Counted from the stretch's first letter, positions 31,158-39,971 are shown. The stretch: DNA of 64,000 bases from WSZJ01 sp964590435 (GCA_964590435.1 CAZPWT010000031.1:1-64000); one strand, 5' to 3'. Notes: generated by a model from the letters alone, not told the origin. Made by a program: numbers and translations.

Positions 31158-32278
31158 TGGCACACGCCTATACCCCCGGCCTGCGCGTCACCGAATCGGC
31201 GGTCATCCGCAAGCGCCGCATTCTGCCCATCCAGGGGACGGTGATGGTGAAGGTCGGCCAGAAGGTCACGGCCAACGACGTCGTGGCGCGCGCCGAGATC
31301 CCCGGCAAGGTCCACACCGTCAACATCGTCAACAAGCTCTCCATCGAGGCGCGCGAAACGACGCGCTTCATGAGGAAGAAAGCCACCGAAGTCGTGAGGA
31401 AGGACGAGGTCATCGCGGAGAACAACCCGATGATCAAGTGGTTCAAGACGCAGGTGATGTCGCCGATCGACGGGACGATCGAGAGCGTCTCGGACGTGAC
31501 GGGGCAGGTGCTGCTGCGCGAGCCGCCGAAGCCGCTGAACCTGCTCGCGTACATCGACGGGACGGTGGTGGAGGTCATCGACCGGGAAGGGGTGGTGATC
31601 GAGTGCCCCGCCGCCTTCGCGCAGGGGATCTTTGGCATCGGCGGCGAGACGTCCGGCATCATCGAGCAGGTCTCGAAGTCGCCCGACGCCGACCTGACCC
31701 CCGCCGAGATCACTCCCGCCCACGCCGGCAAGATCCTCATCGGCGGCCGCCACGCGAGCATGCCCGTCATCCGCCGCGCGATCGAGGTCAAGGCCGCGGC
31801 GATCGTCGTCGGCGGCATCCACGACAAGGACCTGCGCGAGATCCTCGGCAAGGACCTGGGCGTCGCGATCACCGGAACCGAGAACGTCGGTTTGACTTTG
31901 ATCATCACGGAGGGCTTCGGTAGCATCCCGATGGCCCGCAAGACGTTCGACCTTCTCGTGGGGAAGAAGGGCAGGAAGGCGTCCTGCAGCGGCGCCACGC
32001 AGATCCGCGCAGGCGTCATCCGGCCGGAAATTGTCATCCCGGCCGACAAGACCGGAGGCCCGGGGGGGCCAGAGGGAGAGAAGCAGGGCATGAAACCCGG
32101 CGACCCCGTGCGCATCATCCGCGAACCCATGTTCGGGCGGCTCGGCGCCATCAAGTCGCTTCCCCCGGACCTCACGAGCATCCCGACCGAGTCGCACGTC
32201 CGCGTGCTGGTCGTCGCGTTCCCGGACGGCTCGGAGGCCACCATCCCGCGCGCCAACGTGGAGACGATCGAGAGCTGA
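31157..32278 (+). CDS. Barrel-sandwich-hybrid and KOW domain protein, partner of the MutL-like ATPase
   Basis: A 373-aa protein overlapping the ATPase gene by TAATG. The N-terminal 150 residues contain two lipoyl/RnfC-like barrel-sandwich segments (QGTVMVKVGQKVTANDVVARAEIPGKV and MSPIDGTIESVSDVTGQVLLREPPKPLNL), without the MKM biotin or DKA lipoyl attachment motif. A Rossmann-like centre follows (GKILIGGRHASMPVIRRAIEVKAAAIVVGGIHDKDLREILG). The C-terminus has a KOW motif (GDPVRIIREPMFGRLGAIKSLP). It looks like an adaptor rather than an enzyme. Cytosolic; always expected beside the ATPase because of translational coupling here. Confidence 0.75.
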   Translation: MAHAYTPGLRVTESAVIRKRRILPIQGTVMVKVGQKVTANDVVARAEIPGKVHTVNIVNKLSIEARETTRFMRKKATEVVRKDEVIAENNPMIKWFKTQVMSPIDGTIESVSDVTGQVLLREPPKPLNLLAYIDGTVVEVIDREGVVIECPAAFAQGIFGIGGETSGIIEQVSKSPDADLTPAEITPAHAGKILIGGRHASMPVIRRAIEVKAAAIVVGGIHDKDLREILGKDLGVAITGTENVGLTLIITEGFGSIPMARKTFDLLVGKKGRKASCSGATQIRAGVIRPEIVIPADKTGGPGGPEGEKQGMKPGDPVRIIREPMFGRLGAIKSLPPDLTSIPTESHVRVLVVAFPDGSEATIPRANVETIES

Positions 32279-33555
32279 TGAAGCGCGCGCTGCTGCTTGC
32301 CTTCGCACTCGCCGGCGCCGCCGCGGGGCAGGAGACCGCGCCCGCCGGGAAGCTGGAGGCGCCGCACGACCTGAAGATCGAGGATTTCCCGAACGACAAC
32401 GGCTCCGCGGTGATGGCGACGTGGAAGCGGATGCCGTACGACGACAAGGCGACGTACAAGCTGATGGTGGCTCTCCAGCCCGGGGGGCCGTGGTTCCCCG
32501 GCGCGGAGTGCGCGGGCGGCGAGTCGTTCAAGGCCGACCAGCCCTGGCCGTGGTGGACCTGGTCGAAGTCGCGCGCGGAGCACCTGCTCCGGTGCGAGCG
32601 GTACGAAAGCGACAAGGGCGGGAAGCCGCTTCTTCCCGAGGAAGACACGGCCACGAAGGTCCGCGAACCGATGCCGGACTACTGGTTCAAGATGGTGGTG
32701 GAGGCGGACGGGAAGACGTGGGAGTCGGAGGCGGTGAAGCTGAAGCCGTCGGGGAACGCGTTCGACTGGAGCAAGCTGAACACGTTTCTCTACATGATCG
32801 GGTTCGGGCTGATCGTGGTGGCGTTCATCCAGGTGGCGCGCCGCCGGCAGCTCTGGATCCGGCGCATCCCGGGGTTGGACGCGGTGGACGAGGCGGTGGG
32901 GCGCGCGACGGAGATGGGGCGGCCGATCTACTTCATGACCGGGCGCAACGGCATCACGGAGGTGTCGACGGTCGCGGCGACGCTGATCCTGGGCGAGATT
33001 GCAAAGAAGGTCGCGGCCTACGACACGAGCCTGAAGGTGCCGCACACGGACGCGATCGTCATGGCCGTCTGCCAGGAAATCACGCGCGAGGCGTACATCG
33101 AGGCGGGGCGTCCCGACTCGTTCCGCCCCGACTCGAACTTCTTCGTCACCGACGACCAGTTCGGCTACACGGCGGCGGTGGACGGCATGATGGTCCGCGA
33201 AAAACCCGCCGCGTGCTTCTACATGGGCTATTACTACGCGGAAGCGCTGCTGCTCGCCGAGACCGGCGCGGCGACCGGCGCCATCCAGATCGCCGGGACC
33301 GACGCCGACGCCCAGCTCCCGTTCTTCGTCACCGCCTGCGACTACACGCTGATCGGCGAAGAGCTTTATGCCGCCGGCGCGTACCTCTCGAAGGAGCCCG
33401 TCCTCGTCGGCACCCTCCGCGGCCAGGACATCGGCAAGGCGCTCATCCTCGGCGCCATCGTCCTCATGACCGCCATCGCCACGTTCGGCCAGTGGGGCGG
33501 CCCCGGCGTCGGGCGCTTCGTCGATAACTGCATCGACATCCTGAGGGGGTTCTGA
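32278..33555 (+). CDS. DUF6754 protein, copy A (fibronectin-III-like ectodomain plus TM)
   Basis: A 425-aa protein. It has a signal peptide (MKRALLLAFALAGAAAGQ), an extracytoplasmic domain of about 140 residues resembling fibronectin type III (LEAPHDLKIEDFPNDNGSAVMATWKRMP), a TM at about 170-188 (TFLYMIGFGLIVVAFIQVA), then the conserved DUF6754 core RRIPGLDAVDEAVGRATEMGRPIYF...AAYDTSLKVPHTD...CQEITREAYIEAGRPDSF...KPAACFYMGYYYAEALLLAETG...QIAGTD...TACDYTLIGEELYAAGAYLS. It closes with another TM (ALILGAIVLMTAIATFG). Function unknown. The paralogue at 36417 has about the same core. TGATG couples it to both neighbours. Confidence 0.85.
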   Translation: MKRALLLAFALAGAAAGQETAPAGKLEAPHDLKIEDFPNDNGSAVMATWKRMPYDDKATYKLMVALQPGGPWFPGAECAGGESFKADQPWPWWTWSKSRAEHLLRCERYESDKGGKPLLPEEDTATKVREPMPDYWFKMVVEADGKTWESEAVKLKPSGNAFDWSKLNTFLYMIGFGLIVVAFIQVARRRQLWIRRIPGLDAVDEAVGRATEMGRPIYFMTGRNGITEVSTVAATLILGEIAKKVAAYDTSLKVPHTDAIVMAVCQEITREAYIEAGRPDSFRPDSNFFVTDDQFGYTAAVDGMMVREKPAACFYMGYYYAEALLLAETGAATGAIQIAGTDADAQLPFFVTACDYTLIGEELYAAGAYLSKEPVLVGTLRGQDIGKALILGAIVLMTAIATFGQWGGPGVGRFVDNCIDILRGF

Positions 33556-34490
33556 TGCCCTTCCTCAAGCGCCAGCTCCCGCTCCTCATATGCTTCACCG
33601 TCGGCCTCATCACGGCCCTGCAGTACTACATCCCGAGCAACTTCTCGCAGAAGATCGCGAGCCAGTCGTCGAGCTGGTACATCATCATCACGATCTTCGC
33701 TTCGTTCCTGGGGTACGGAAGCGTCGCGATGGTGCACTGGAAGAAGATCAAGACGAAGACGAAGGGCTGGGGGTACAGCTCGCTGGTCTTCCTGGGCGTG
33801 TTCGCGATGCTGCTGGTGGGGCTCGTGGCGGGCGGGAAGGAAGTGACGGAGAGGCCGCCCGACGAGCTGGGGGAGCCGGGCCCCGTCGACGAAGTGAAGG
33901 ACGCGACCGGCGCCGTGATCAAGCGGACCGAGACGACGGTGCGGTCGAAGGACAAGTCCAAGGTGCTCGTCCTCGTGTCCGAGATGACGCCGGACGGGAA
34001 GCTCACGAAGGCGACGGAGACGAAGTACGACCGCAAGGGGAACGTCCTGGCGGTGCGGGAGCGCGAGATCGACAAGGACGGGAAGCTGGTGTCCGTGGAG
34101 GGGATCCAGACGACGTTCGGGTGGCTGTACACCTGCACGCTCGTGCCTCTCCAGGGGACGATGTTCGCGCTGCTGGGGTTCTACATCGCGTCCGCGGCGT
34201 TCCGCTCGTTCCGCGCGAAGTCGTTCGAGGCCGGCCTGCTGCTCGCCACGGCGACGATCGTGCTGCTCGGCAACGTGCCCTTCACCAACCAGATCTGGGC
34301 CGACTGGCTCGGCATCCACCAGTTCCACGGGATCCGGCTTGAGACGACGGACATCGTGAGCTGGATCATGAGCACGCCGAACACGGCGGCGCGGCGCGGC
34401 GTCGGGTTCGGGGTCGCGCTGGGCGTCATCGCGACGTCGCTCAAGATCATCTTCGGGATCGAACGCGCGTATCTCGGAGGGGGCGACTAA
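33555..34490 (+). CDS. Six-TM protein of the DUF6754 module, copy A
   Basis: A 311-aa integral membrane protein. Three N-terminal helices (LPLLICFTVGLITALQYYI, SWYIIITIFASFLGYGSVAMV, YSSLVFLGVFAMLLVGLVAGG) are followed by a charged loop of about 85 residues containing KDATGAVIKRTETTVRSKDKSK and three more helices. The C-terminus reads KIIFGIERAYLGGGD; the paralogue at 37580 ends RVIFGIERAYLGGGE but lacks the charged loop. No known transporter signature. Coupled to neighbours by one-base overlaps. Likely the core of a membrane complex with the DUF6754 protein. Confidence 0.75.
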   Translation: MPFLKRQLPLLICFTVGLITALQYYIPSNFSQKIASQSSSWYIIITIFASFLGYGSVAMVHWKKIKTKTKGWGYSSLVFLGVFAMLLVGLVAGGKEVTERPPDELGEPGPVDEVKDATGAVIKRTETTVRSKDKSKVLVLVSEMTPDGKLTKATETKYDRKGNVLAVREREIDKDGKLVSVEGIQTTFGWLYTCTLVPLQGTMFALLGFYIASAAFRSFRAKSFEAGLLLATATIVLLGNVPFTNQIWADWLGIHQFHGIRLETTDIVSWIMSTPNTAARRGVGFGVALGVIATSLKIIFGIERAYLGGGD

Positions 34491-35329
34491 TGGAAGCCTT
34501 CTCCAAGTTCGTCCTGGCGCTCGACCGGCGGTGGATCTTCCTGCTGCTGCTGCTGGTCCTGTTCGTCCCGATCGCCTGCCCGCTGAACCTCCCCGGGCTC
34601 AAGCCGTCGCCCGGCGTGAAGAAGATGTACGACTACGTCGACGCACTTCCCGAGGGCAGCACGATCCTGATCTCGTTCGATTTCGACCCGGCGTCGAAGC
34701 CCGAGCTGGCGCCGATGGCGGAAGCGATGCTGAAGCATGCGTTCCAGAAGAAGCTGAAGGTGATCGCGATGGGGCTGTGGGTGACGGGTGTGAGCCTGGA
34801 GAAGGAGACGCTGGAGCGGGTGGCGGGGCAGTCGAAGGTGACGTACGGAGAGGACTACGTGAACCTCGGCTGGAAGGCGGGGAACGTGGCCGTGATCACG
34901 GGCATGGGCGAGGACATCCACAACACGTTCCCGACGGACGCGAAGGGGAACGCGATCGGTTCGCTGAAGATCATGCAGAAGGTGCACCGGCTGAAGGACC
35001 TCGACCTCGTCGTTTCGCTCGCGGCGGGGACGCCCGGGATCGACACGTGGATCGCGTACGGCGCGGACAAGTACAAATTCAAGATCGGCGGCGGCACGAC
35101 CGCCGTGAACGCCCCCGCGATGTCGCCGTACCTGCAGGCCGGCCAGCTCGTGGGCCTCATCGGCGCCATGCGCGGCGCGGCCGAGTACGAGTTCCTCCTC
35201 GACAAGCCCGGTGACGCCATCCGCGGCATGGACGCCATCTCCCTCGGCCACTACCTCATCGTCGCCCTCATCTTCATGGGGAACCTCGCGTACTTCTTCA
35301 CGCGCGGCCGGAAGGGAGCGGCGGCATGA
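34490..35329 (+). CDS. Membrane-anchored SFDFDP-motif protein, copy A
   Basis: A 279-aa protein with one TM near the N-terminus (WIFLLLLLVLFVPIACPL) and one near the C-terminus (LGHYLIVALIFMGNLAYFF). Between them is a globular alpha/beta domain of about 200 residues that should face outside the cytoplasm. It begins LPEGSTILISFDFDPASKPELAPMAEAML and contains KVTYGEDYVNLGWKAGNVAVITGMGEDI and a Gly/Thr-rich IGGGTTAVNAPAM. The paralogue at 38209 shares LPEGSPILISSDFDPGAEAELEPMM and YGKDYVLLDYRPGNAAPILALG. Unknown function; the Asp-rich motif could bind a metal. Confidence 0.75.
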   Translation: MEAFSKFVLALDRRWIFLLLLLVLFVPIACPLNLPGLKPSPGVKKMYDYVDALPEGSTILISFDFDPASKPELAPMAEAMLKHAFQKKLKVIAMGLWVTGVSLEKETLERVAGQSKVTYGEDYVNLGWKAGNVAVITGMGEDIHNTFPTDAKGNAIGSLKIMQKVHRLKDLDLVVSLAAGTPGIDTWIAYGADKYKFKIGGGTTAVNAPAMSPYLQAGQLVGLIGAMRGAAEYEFLLDKPGDAIRGMDAISLGHYLIVALIFMGNLAYFFTRGRKGAAA

Positions 35330-36420
35330 TCATCCTCGGAATGTGGCTGACCGTCGGCCTGACGCTCTTCATGTTCTCGTTCCTCTACAAGGACAACCCG
35401 TTCTACAAGGTGGGCGAGAACCTCTACGTCGGAATCACGATCGGCTACAGCCTCGTGAAGCTGATCTTCGAGACGTGGATCCCGAACGTCTGGCGCGTCA
35501 TCCACCCCGAGGCCGGCGTGTGGTTCGAGAACCGCGAGTGGTGGCTGATCTTCCCGCCCCTCGTCCTGGGGCTCCTGATCCTCACGCGCTTCATACCCAA
35601 GTGGGCCTGGCTTTCCCGCTGGACGTTCGCGTTCGTCGTCGGCTACGGCTCCGGGCTGGCCATCCCCGCGACGTTCACGACCTCGATCCAGAAGCAGGCC
35701 GAGGCGACCGCCCACCCGCTGATCACCCACATCGAGCAGTTCGAGGACGCGGACAAGAAGGCCACCGAGGCCGAGAAGAAGGCCGCGGACCTCGCGGCGT
35801 CCAAGGGCGCCGGCAGCGACGAGGCCGTGGCGGCGCGGGTCGATGCGGAAGAGCTTCGCGGGCTGGCCGAGGCGGCGAAGGGCCGGAGGGACGCGGTTTC
35901 GGCGGCCGGCGCGCGGGCGGACAAGGCGCGGCAGGCTGCCGACGAGGCGAAGAAGGCGGCCGACGAGGCGGCGAAGAAGGGAGCCGGCACGGACGAAGCG
36001 CGCGTGGCGCACAAGAAGGCGGAGCTTGCCGAGCGCGCCGCGGTCTCGGCCCAGATTGCCACGTGGACGGCCTACAGCAAGTCCGAGTACTCGCTCCTGA
36101 CCGCCTGGGGAGACTTCACCACGATCGTCCTCTTCCTCGGCGTCTTCTCGGTCCTGTTCTACTTCTTCTTCTCGATCGAGCACAAAGGCCCGGTGAAGGT
36201 CTTCTCGCGGCTCGGCATCATCTTCCTGATGATCTACTTCGGCGCCTCGTACGGGTACACGGTGATGGGACGCCTGTCGCTGCTTTACGGGCGCCTCGTG
36301 ATCCTGCGCGACGCCTGCTACCCCGGGTACGGGTTCGCGACGCCGATCCTGCTCGCGGCGATGATCGGGGTCCTCGCCGCGCTTCACATCAGGAACAAGG
36401 GCCAGGAAGACCACGCGTGA
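35326..36420 (+). CDS. Multi-TM EHKGPVK-motif protein with coiled-coil insertion, copy A
   Basis: A 364-aa protein with about six TM segments: the first at residues 2-21 followed by FLYKDNPFYKVGENLYVGITIGYSLVK, and the last three around FLGVFSVLFYFFFSIEHKGPVKVFSRLGIIFLMIYFGASYGYTV. Residues about 120-240 form an Ala/Lys/Glu-rich coiled coil (DADKKATEAEKKAADLAASKG...ADKARQAADEAKKAADEAAKKG) that is absent from the paralogue at 39075. ATGA overlap with the previous gene and GTGA with the next. Function unknown; the coiled coil could bridge subunits or reach another complex. Confidence 0.78.
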   Translation: MIILGMWLTVGLTLFMFSFLYKDNPFYKVGENLYVGITIGYSLVKLIFETWIPNVWRVIHPEAGVWFENREWWLIFPPLVLGLLILTRFIPKWAWLSRWTFAFVVGYGSGLAIPATFTTSIQKQAEATAHPLITHIEQFEDADKKATEAEKKAADLAASKGAGSDEAVAARVDAEELRGLAEAAKGRRDAVSAAGARADKARQAADEAKKAADEAAKKGAGTDEARVAHKKAELAERAAVSAQIATWTAYSKSEYSLLTAWGDFTTIVLFLGVFSVLFYFFFSIEHKGPVKVFSRLGIIFLMIYFGASYGYTVMGRLSLLYGRLVILRDACYPGYGFATPILLAAMIGVLAALHIRNKGQEDHA

Positions 36421-37580
36421 TCCGCGCCGCGGCCCTGGTGCTCGCCCTCGCGGCCGGTGCCTTCGCGCAGGTGCCGGGCGAATTCCGCGTCGAGGACACG
36501 CCGGGGGACACCGGCGGTTCCGTGCTGGCGTCGTGGAACCGCCTGCCGGACGAGAACGAGAAGATCATCTACGTCGTCCTGACCTCGGGGACGAAGGACG
36601 GCGAGTACGCCGAGGCCGGGCGGTTTCCCGCGACCGCCAGCTTCCAGAGCGACGCCCCCCAGCACTTCGGTTTCTCATCCTCCAATCGCGACCGGCACTT
36701 CTTTGAGGTCCCCCTCGAGGCCCCCGGGAAGATCTGGGTGAAGCTCGCGGTCGAGTCGCCCTCCGGGACGGTTTCCACGGAGCCCGTCAAGGCCGAGGCC
36801 TCGCCCAATTGGTGGGCGCCGAACAAGAACAACGTCTTCTTCGCGCTCGTGGCGATCGCCGTCGTGACGCTCGGCTTCATCGCCCGCGCCCGCCGGAACC
36901 CGGACCTCTTCATCCGCAGGATCCCCGGGCTGGACGCGATGGAAGAAGCGATCGGGCGGGCGACCGAGATGGGGAAGCCCGTGATGTTCCTGAACGGGCT
37001 GGACGGCATGAGCTCGATCTCGACGATCGCCGCGACGAGCATCCTGGGGCAGGTGGCGAAGCGCGTGGCGGCGTACGACACGAGGCTGCTCGTGCCGTGC
37101 TTCGACCCGGTCGTGCTGTCAGTGAGCCAGGAGGTCCTGCGGGAGGGGTTCACGTCCGCGGGGCGGCCGGACAGTTACCGCGAGCAGGACGCGTTCTTCG
37201 TCACGAACGACCAGTTCAGCTACGTCGCCGCGGTGGACGGGATCATGCTGCGCGAGAAGCCGGCGGCGTGCTTCTACATGGGGTACTACTACGCCGAGTC
37301 GCTCCTCCTCGCCGAGACGGGCGGCTCGGTCGGCGCCATCCAGATCGCCGGCACCGACTCCGTGACCCAGCTCCCATTCTTCATCGCCTCTTGCGATTAC
37401 ACGCTCATCGGGGAAGAGCTCTACGCCGCGAGCGCCTACCTGTCCCGCGAGCCGATCCAGCTCGGGTCCCTCAAGGCCCTCGACGTCGGCAAGATGATCA
37501 TCATCGCGATCGTCGTGCTCGGTTCGCTCATCGCCCTCACCGGCGCCGAACGCTTCCGGAGCCTCTTCACAACCTTCTGA
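36417..37580 (+). CDS. DUF6754 protein, copy B
   Basis: A 387-aa paralogue of the protein at 32278. GTG start within GTGA; signal peptide IRAAALVLALAAGAFAQ; a shorter fibronectin-III-like ectodomain (EFRVEDTPGDTGGSVLASWNRLPDENE); TM NNVFFALVAIAVVTLGFIARA; then the core RRIPGLDAMEEAIGRATEMGKPVMF, AAYDTRLLVPCFDP, GRPDSYREQDAFFVTNDQFSYVAAVDG, EKPAACFYMGYYYAESLLLAETGG, QIAGTDSVTQLPFFIASCDYTLIGEELYAASAYLS; final TM MIIIAIVVLGSLIAL. The core is much better conserved between copies than the ectodomain. It starts the second four-gene module. Confidence 0.85.
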   Translation: MIRAAALVLALAAGAFAQVPGEFRVEDTPGDTGGSVLASWNRLPDENEKIIYVVLTSGTKDGEYAEAGRFPATASFQSDAPQHFGFSSSNRDRHFFEVPLEAPGKIWVKLAVESPSGTVSTEPVKAEASPNWWAPNKNNVFFALVAIAVVTLGFIARARRNPDLFIRRIPGLDAMEEAIGRATEMGKPVMFLNGLDGMSSISTIAATSILGQVAKRVAAYDTRLLVPCFDPVVLSVSQEVLREGFTSAGRPDSYREQDAFFVTNDQFSYVAAVDGIMLREKPAACFYMGYYYAESLLLAETGGSVGAIQIAGTDSVTQLPFFIASCDYTLIGEELYAASAYLSREPIQLGSLKALDVGKMIIIAIVVLGSLIALTGAERFRSLFTTF

Positions 37581-38212
37581 TGCTGCACCTCAAACGCACC
37601 GTCCCGCTCGCCATCGCGTTCCTCAGCGGCATCACGCTGCTGGTGCAGTACTTCGTGCCGCACCCGGCGAGCGGCAAGGTGCTCGAGTACTCGCAGACCT
37701 GGATCACGATCATCGCCTACGTCTCGCTGCTGCTGGGCGTCGGGTCGCTTCTGCAGTCGCACACCCACAAGATCCGGGCGCAGGTCGGCGGGTGGGGTTA
37801 TTCGGCGGTGACGCTCGTGGCGTTCGTCGCGACGATCGGGATGGGGTTCCACTCCAAGGGGACCGACCCGGGCGGGCCGCTCGACTGGACGTTCAACAAC
37901 GTGATGAACCAGATGTCGGCGACGATGTTCTCGCTGCTCGGGTTTTTCATCGCCTCGGCCGCGTTCCGGGCGTTCCGCGCGCGGTCGCTGGAGGCCTGCC
38001 TGCTGCTGGGCGCGGCCGTGATCATCATGCTGGGGCAGGTGCCGCTGGGCGGGAGCCTCCCGGGCGTCCCGCAGCTTTCCGCCTGGGTCCTCGCCGTGCC
38101 GCTCACGGCGGCAAAGCGCGCCATCGCGTTCGGCGTCGCCCTCGGCGCGATCGCTACAGCCCTTCGCGTCATCTTCGGCATTGAGCGCGCGTACCTCGGG
38201 GGTGGCGAATGA
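37580..38212 (+). CDS. Six-TM protein of the DUF6754 module, copy B
   Basis: A 210-aa paralogue of the protein at 33555 without its charged loop. Helices include VPLAIAFLSGITLLVQYFV, TWITIIAYVSLLLGVGSLL, YSAVTLVAFVATIGMGF, MFSLLGFFIASAAFRAFRARSLEACLLLGAAVIIMLG and AIAFGVALGAIATALRVIFG, with the conserved tail FGIERAYLGGGE. The motif SLLGFFIASAAFRAFRARS corresponds to ALLGFYIASAAFRSFRAKS of copy A. TGATG and ATGA overlaps on both sides. Unknown function. Confidence 0.75.
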   Translation: MLHLKRTVPLAIAFLSGITLLVQYFVPHPASGKVLEYSQTWITIIAYVSLLLGVGSLLQSHTHKIRAQVGGWGYSAVTLVAFVATIGMGFHSKGTDPGGPLDWTFNNVMNQMSATMFSLLGFFIASAAFRAFRARSLEACLLLGAAVIIMLGQVPLGGSLPGVPQLSAWVLAVPLTAAKRAIAFGVALGAIATALRVIFGIERAYLGGGE

Positions 38213-39078
38213 ACGCCGAGGCCCGCCGCCTGCTGCCGCGCTGGATCGTGTTCGCGATCATCGGGATCGTGGTCACGGTCAGCCTGAAGATCCCGCGCCT
38301 GTCGAACTTCAAGGCGACGAAGGTCGTCCTCGGCGTCTACGACCAGATCGAGAAGCTCCCCGAGGGATCGCCGATCCTGATCTCTTCGGACTTCGACCCG
38401 GGCGCGGAAGCCGAGCTCGAGCCGATGATGAACGCGGTCCTGGCGCACTGCTGGCGCCGCAAGCTGCGCGTCTCGGTGATGAGCCTCTACAGCCCGAACT
38501 CGATGCCGCTCGCCGAGCGCATCGTCACCGCCGCCGCGGAGAAGGCCGGCGCCGTCTACGGGAAAGACTACGTCCTCCTCGACTACCGCCCCGGCAACGC
38601 GGCCCCCATCCTCGCCCTCGGCCAGGCCTGGAGCGCCGTCTACACCAAGGACAAGAAAGGCACCGACCTCTCCAAGATCGACGCGATCCGCGGCATCAAC
38701 AAGCTCGGCGACTTCCCCTACGTCGTCTGCCTCACTGTCAGCACCACCATCGACTCCTGGATCTCCGCCGGCAACGCCAAGTACGGCGTCAAGGTCGGCC
38801 TCGGCTGCACCGCCGTCATGGCCACCGATTACTACCCCTACTGGGCCTCCGGCCAGGTCACAGGCATCCTCGGCGGCCTCGCCGGCGCCGCCCAGTACGA
38901 GTCCCGCATCCTCGGCGACAAGCTCGACCAGTTCGAAAAACCCGGCGAAGACGAGTCCGCGGGCCTCGCCTCTTCCAAGATGCCCACCCAGAACTGGGTC
39001 CACGCGACGATCGTCCTCCTCATCGTCGCAGGGAACATCCTGCACTTCATGAAGAAGCGCCAGGAGAAGCAGGCATGA
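38209..39078 (+). CDS. Membrane-anchored SDFDP-motif protein, copy B
   Basis: A 289-aa paralogue of the protein at 34490: N-terminal TM RWIVFAIIGIVVTVSL, extracytoplasmic alpha/beta domain with LPEGSPILISSDFDPGAEAEL, YGKDYVLLDYRPGNAAPILALGQAW and YVVCLTVSTTIDSWISAG, then C-terminal TM ATIVLLIVAGNILHFM. Codon use changes inside the gene: the first third prefers G-ending codons, the remainder almost exclusively C-ending codons, although the protein remains well related to copy A. Function unknown. Confidence 0.75.
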   Translation: MNAEARRLLPRWIVFAIIGIVVTVSLKIPRLSNFKATKVVLGVYDQIEKLPEGSPILISSDFDPGAEAELEPMMNAVLAHCWRRKLRVSVMSLYSPNSMPLAERIVTAAAEKAGAVYGKDYVLLDYRPGNAAPILALGQAWSAVYTKDKKGTDLSKIDAIRGINKLGDFPYVVCLTVSTTIDSWISAGNAKYGVKVGLGCTAVMATDYYPYWASGQVTGILGGLAGAAQYESRILGDKLDQFEKPGEDESAGLASSKMPTQNWVHATIVLLIVAGNILHFMKKRQEKQA

Positions 39079-39950
39079 ACCTGAACCTCCTCGCGCAGGC
39101 CGCCGGCGCCGCCCCCCCGGGATTCTGGGAGTCCCACGGGATGGAAGTCCTCGGGCTCTGGGTCGGCATCGGCCTCACCCTCGCCGTCTATACCTTCCTC
39201 TACAAGGACAACCCCGTCTTCAAGTTCGCCGAACACCTCTACGTCGGCGTCTCCAACGGCTACCTCATCTGGCAGGCCTGGTACAGCTCCATCAAGCCCC
39301 AGCTCTGCTTGCCGCTCTGGCGCGCCGCCCAGAACCTCTTCCACGTCAAACTCGCCGAGCCCCTCGGCCCCAACGAGAGCTTCTGGCTCCTCGTCCCCGC
39401 CATCTTCTCCCTGTTCATGCTCCTCCGTTTCTACAGCAAGGCCGCCTGGCTCTCCCGCTGGTCCTTCGCCTTCTTCGTCGGCACCACCGCCGGCACCGCC
39501 ATCCCCCTCACCATCCAGGCCCAGCTCTTCAAGCAGTTCGAACCCATGCTCACCAACCCCGTCGCCCGCCAGGACGGCCACTTCCTCTTCATGGGCACCC
39601 TCAACCAGTTCCTCATCATCGCCGGCGTCACCGCCACCCTCGTCTACTTCCTCTTCTCCGTCGAACACAAGGGCCCCGTCAAGCACGTCGCCCGCGTCGG
39701 CATCCTCTTCATCATGATCGCCTTCGGCGCTTCCTTCGGTTACACGGTCATGGCCCGCGAGTCCCTCCTCATCGGCCGCGTCAAGCTGCTGATCAACGGC
39801 GCCCGGGGGACCATTCCTGAGGAGCAGGGGGTGAGCCCGCACCACGCGACCATCTGGCTGCTCTTCGCCGTGATCGCGCTCGTCGCCGTGCTGGAGATTC
39901 TGCAGAAGAAGAAAGAAGGACAGGCCGAAGCGAAGACGCCGGGGGCGTAA
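39075..39950 (+). CDS. Multi-TM EHKGPVK-motif protein, copy B
   Basis: A 291-aa paralogue of the protein at 35326 without the coiled-coil insertion. Shared blocks: GLWVGIGLTLAVYTFLYKDNPVFKFAEHLYVGVSNGY at the N-terminus, AAWLSRWSFAFFVGTTAGTAIP, and LFSVEHKGPVKHVARVGILFIMIAFGASFGYTVMARESLLIGR. The last TM is followed by a basic tail KKKEGQAEAK. It closes the second module; the ABC binding-protein gene begins only 21 nt later, so both systems may share a transcript. Confidence 0.78.
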   Translation: MNLNLLAQAAGAAPPGFWESHGMEVLGLWVGIGLTLAVYTFLYKDNPVFKFAEHLYVGVSNGYLIWQAWYSSIKPQLCLPLWRAAQNLFHVKLAEPLGPNESFWLLVPAIFSLFMLLRFYSKAAWLSRWSFAFFVGTTAGTAIPLTIQAQLFKQFEPMLTNPVARQDGHFLFMGTLNQFLIIAGVTATLVYFLFSVEHKGPVKHVARVGILFIMIAFGASFGYTVMARESLLIGRVKLLINGARGTIPEEQGVSPHHATIWLLFAVIALVAVLEILQKKKEGQAEAKTPGA

Positions 39951-39971
39951 ACTCCATTCCGGGGGCAGGGC

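Noticed and set aside
31157..32278. Biotin or lipoyl carrier protein
   Set aside because: The barrel-sandwich segments lack the attachment Lys motifs (MKM, DKA), so no cofactor attachment is claimed.
35251..36414. 387-codon minus-strand frame opposite the EHKGPVK protein gene
   Set aside because: Arg- and Leu-rich translation without domain features, fully inside a coupled plus-strand gene.
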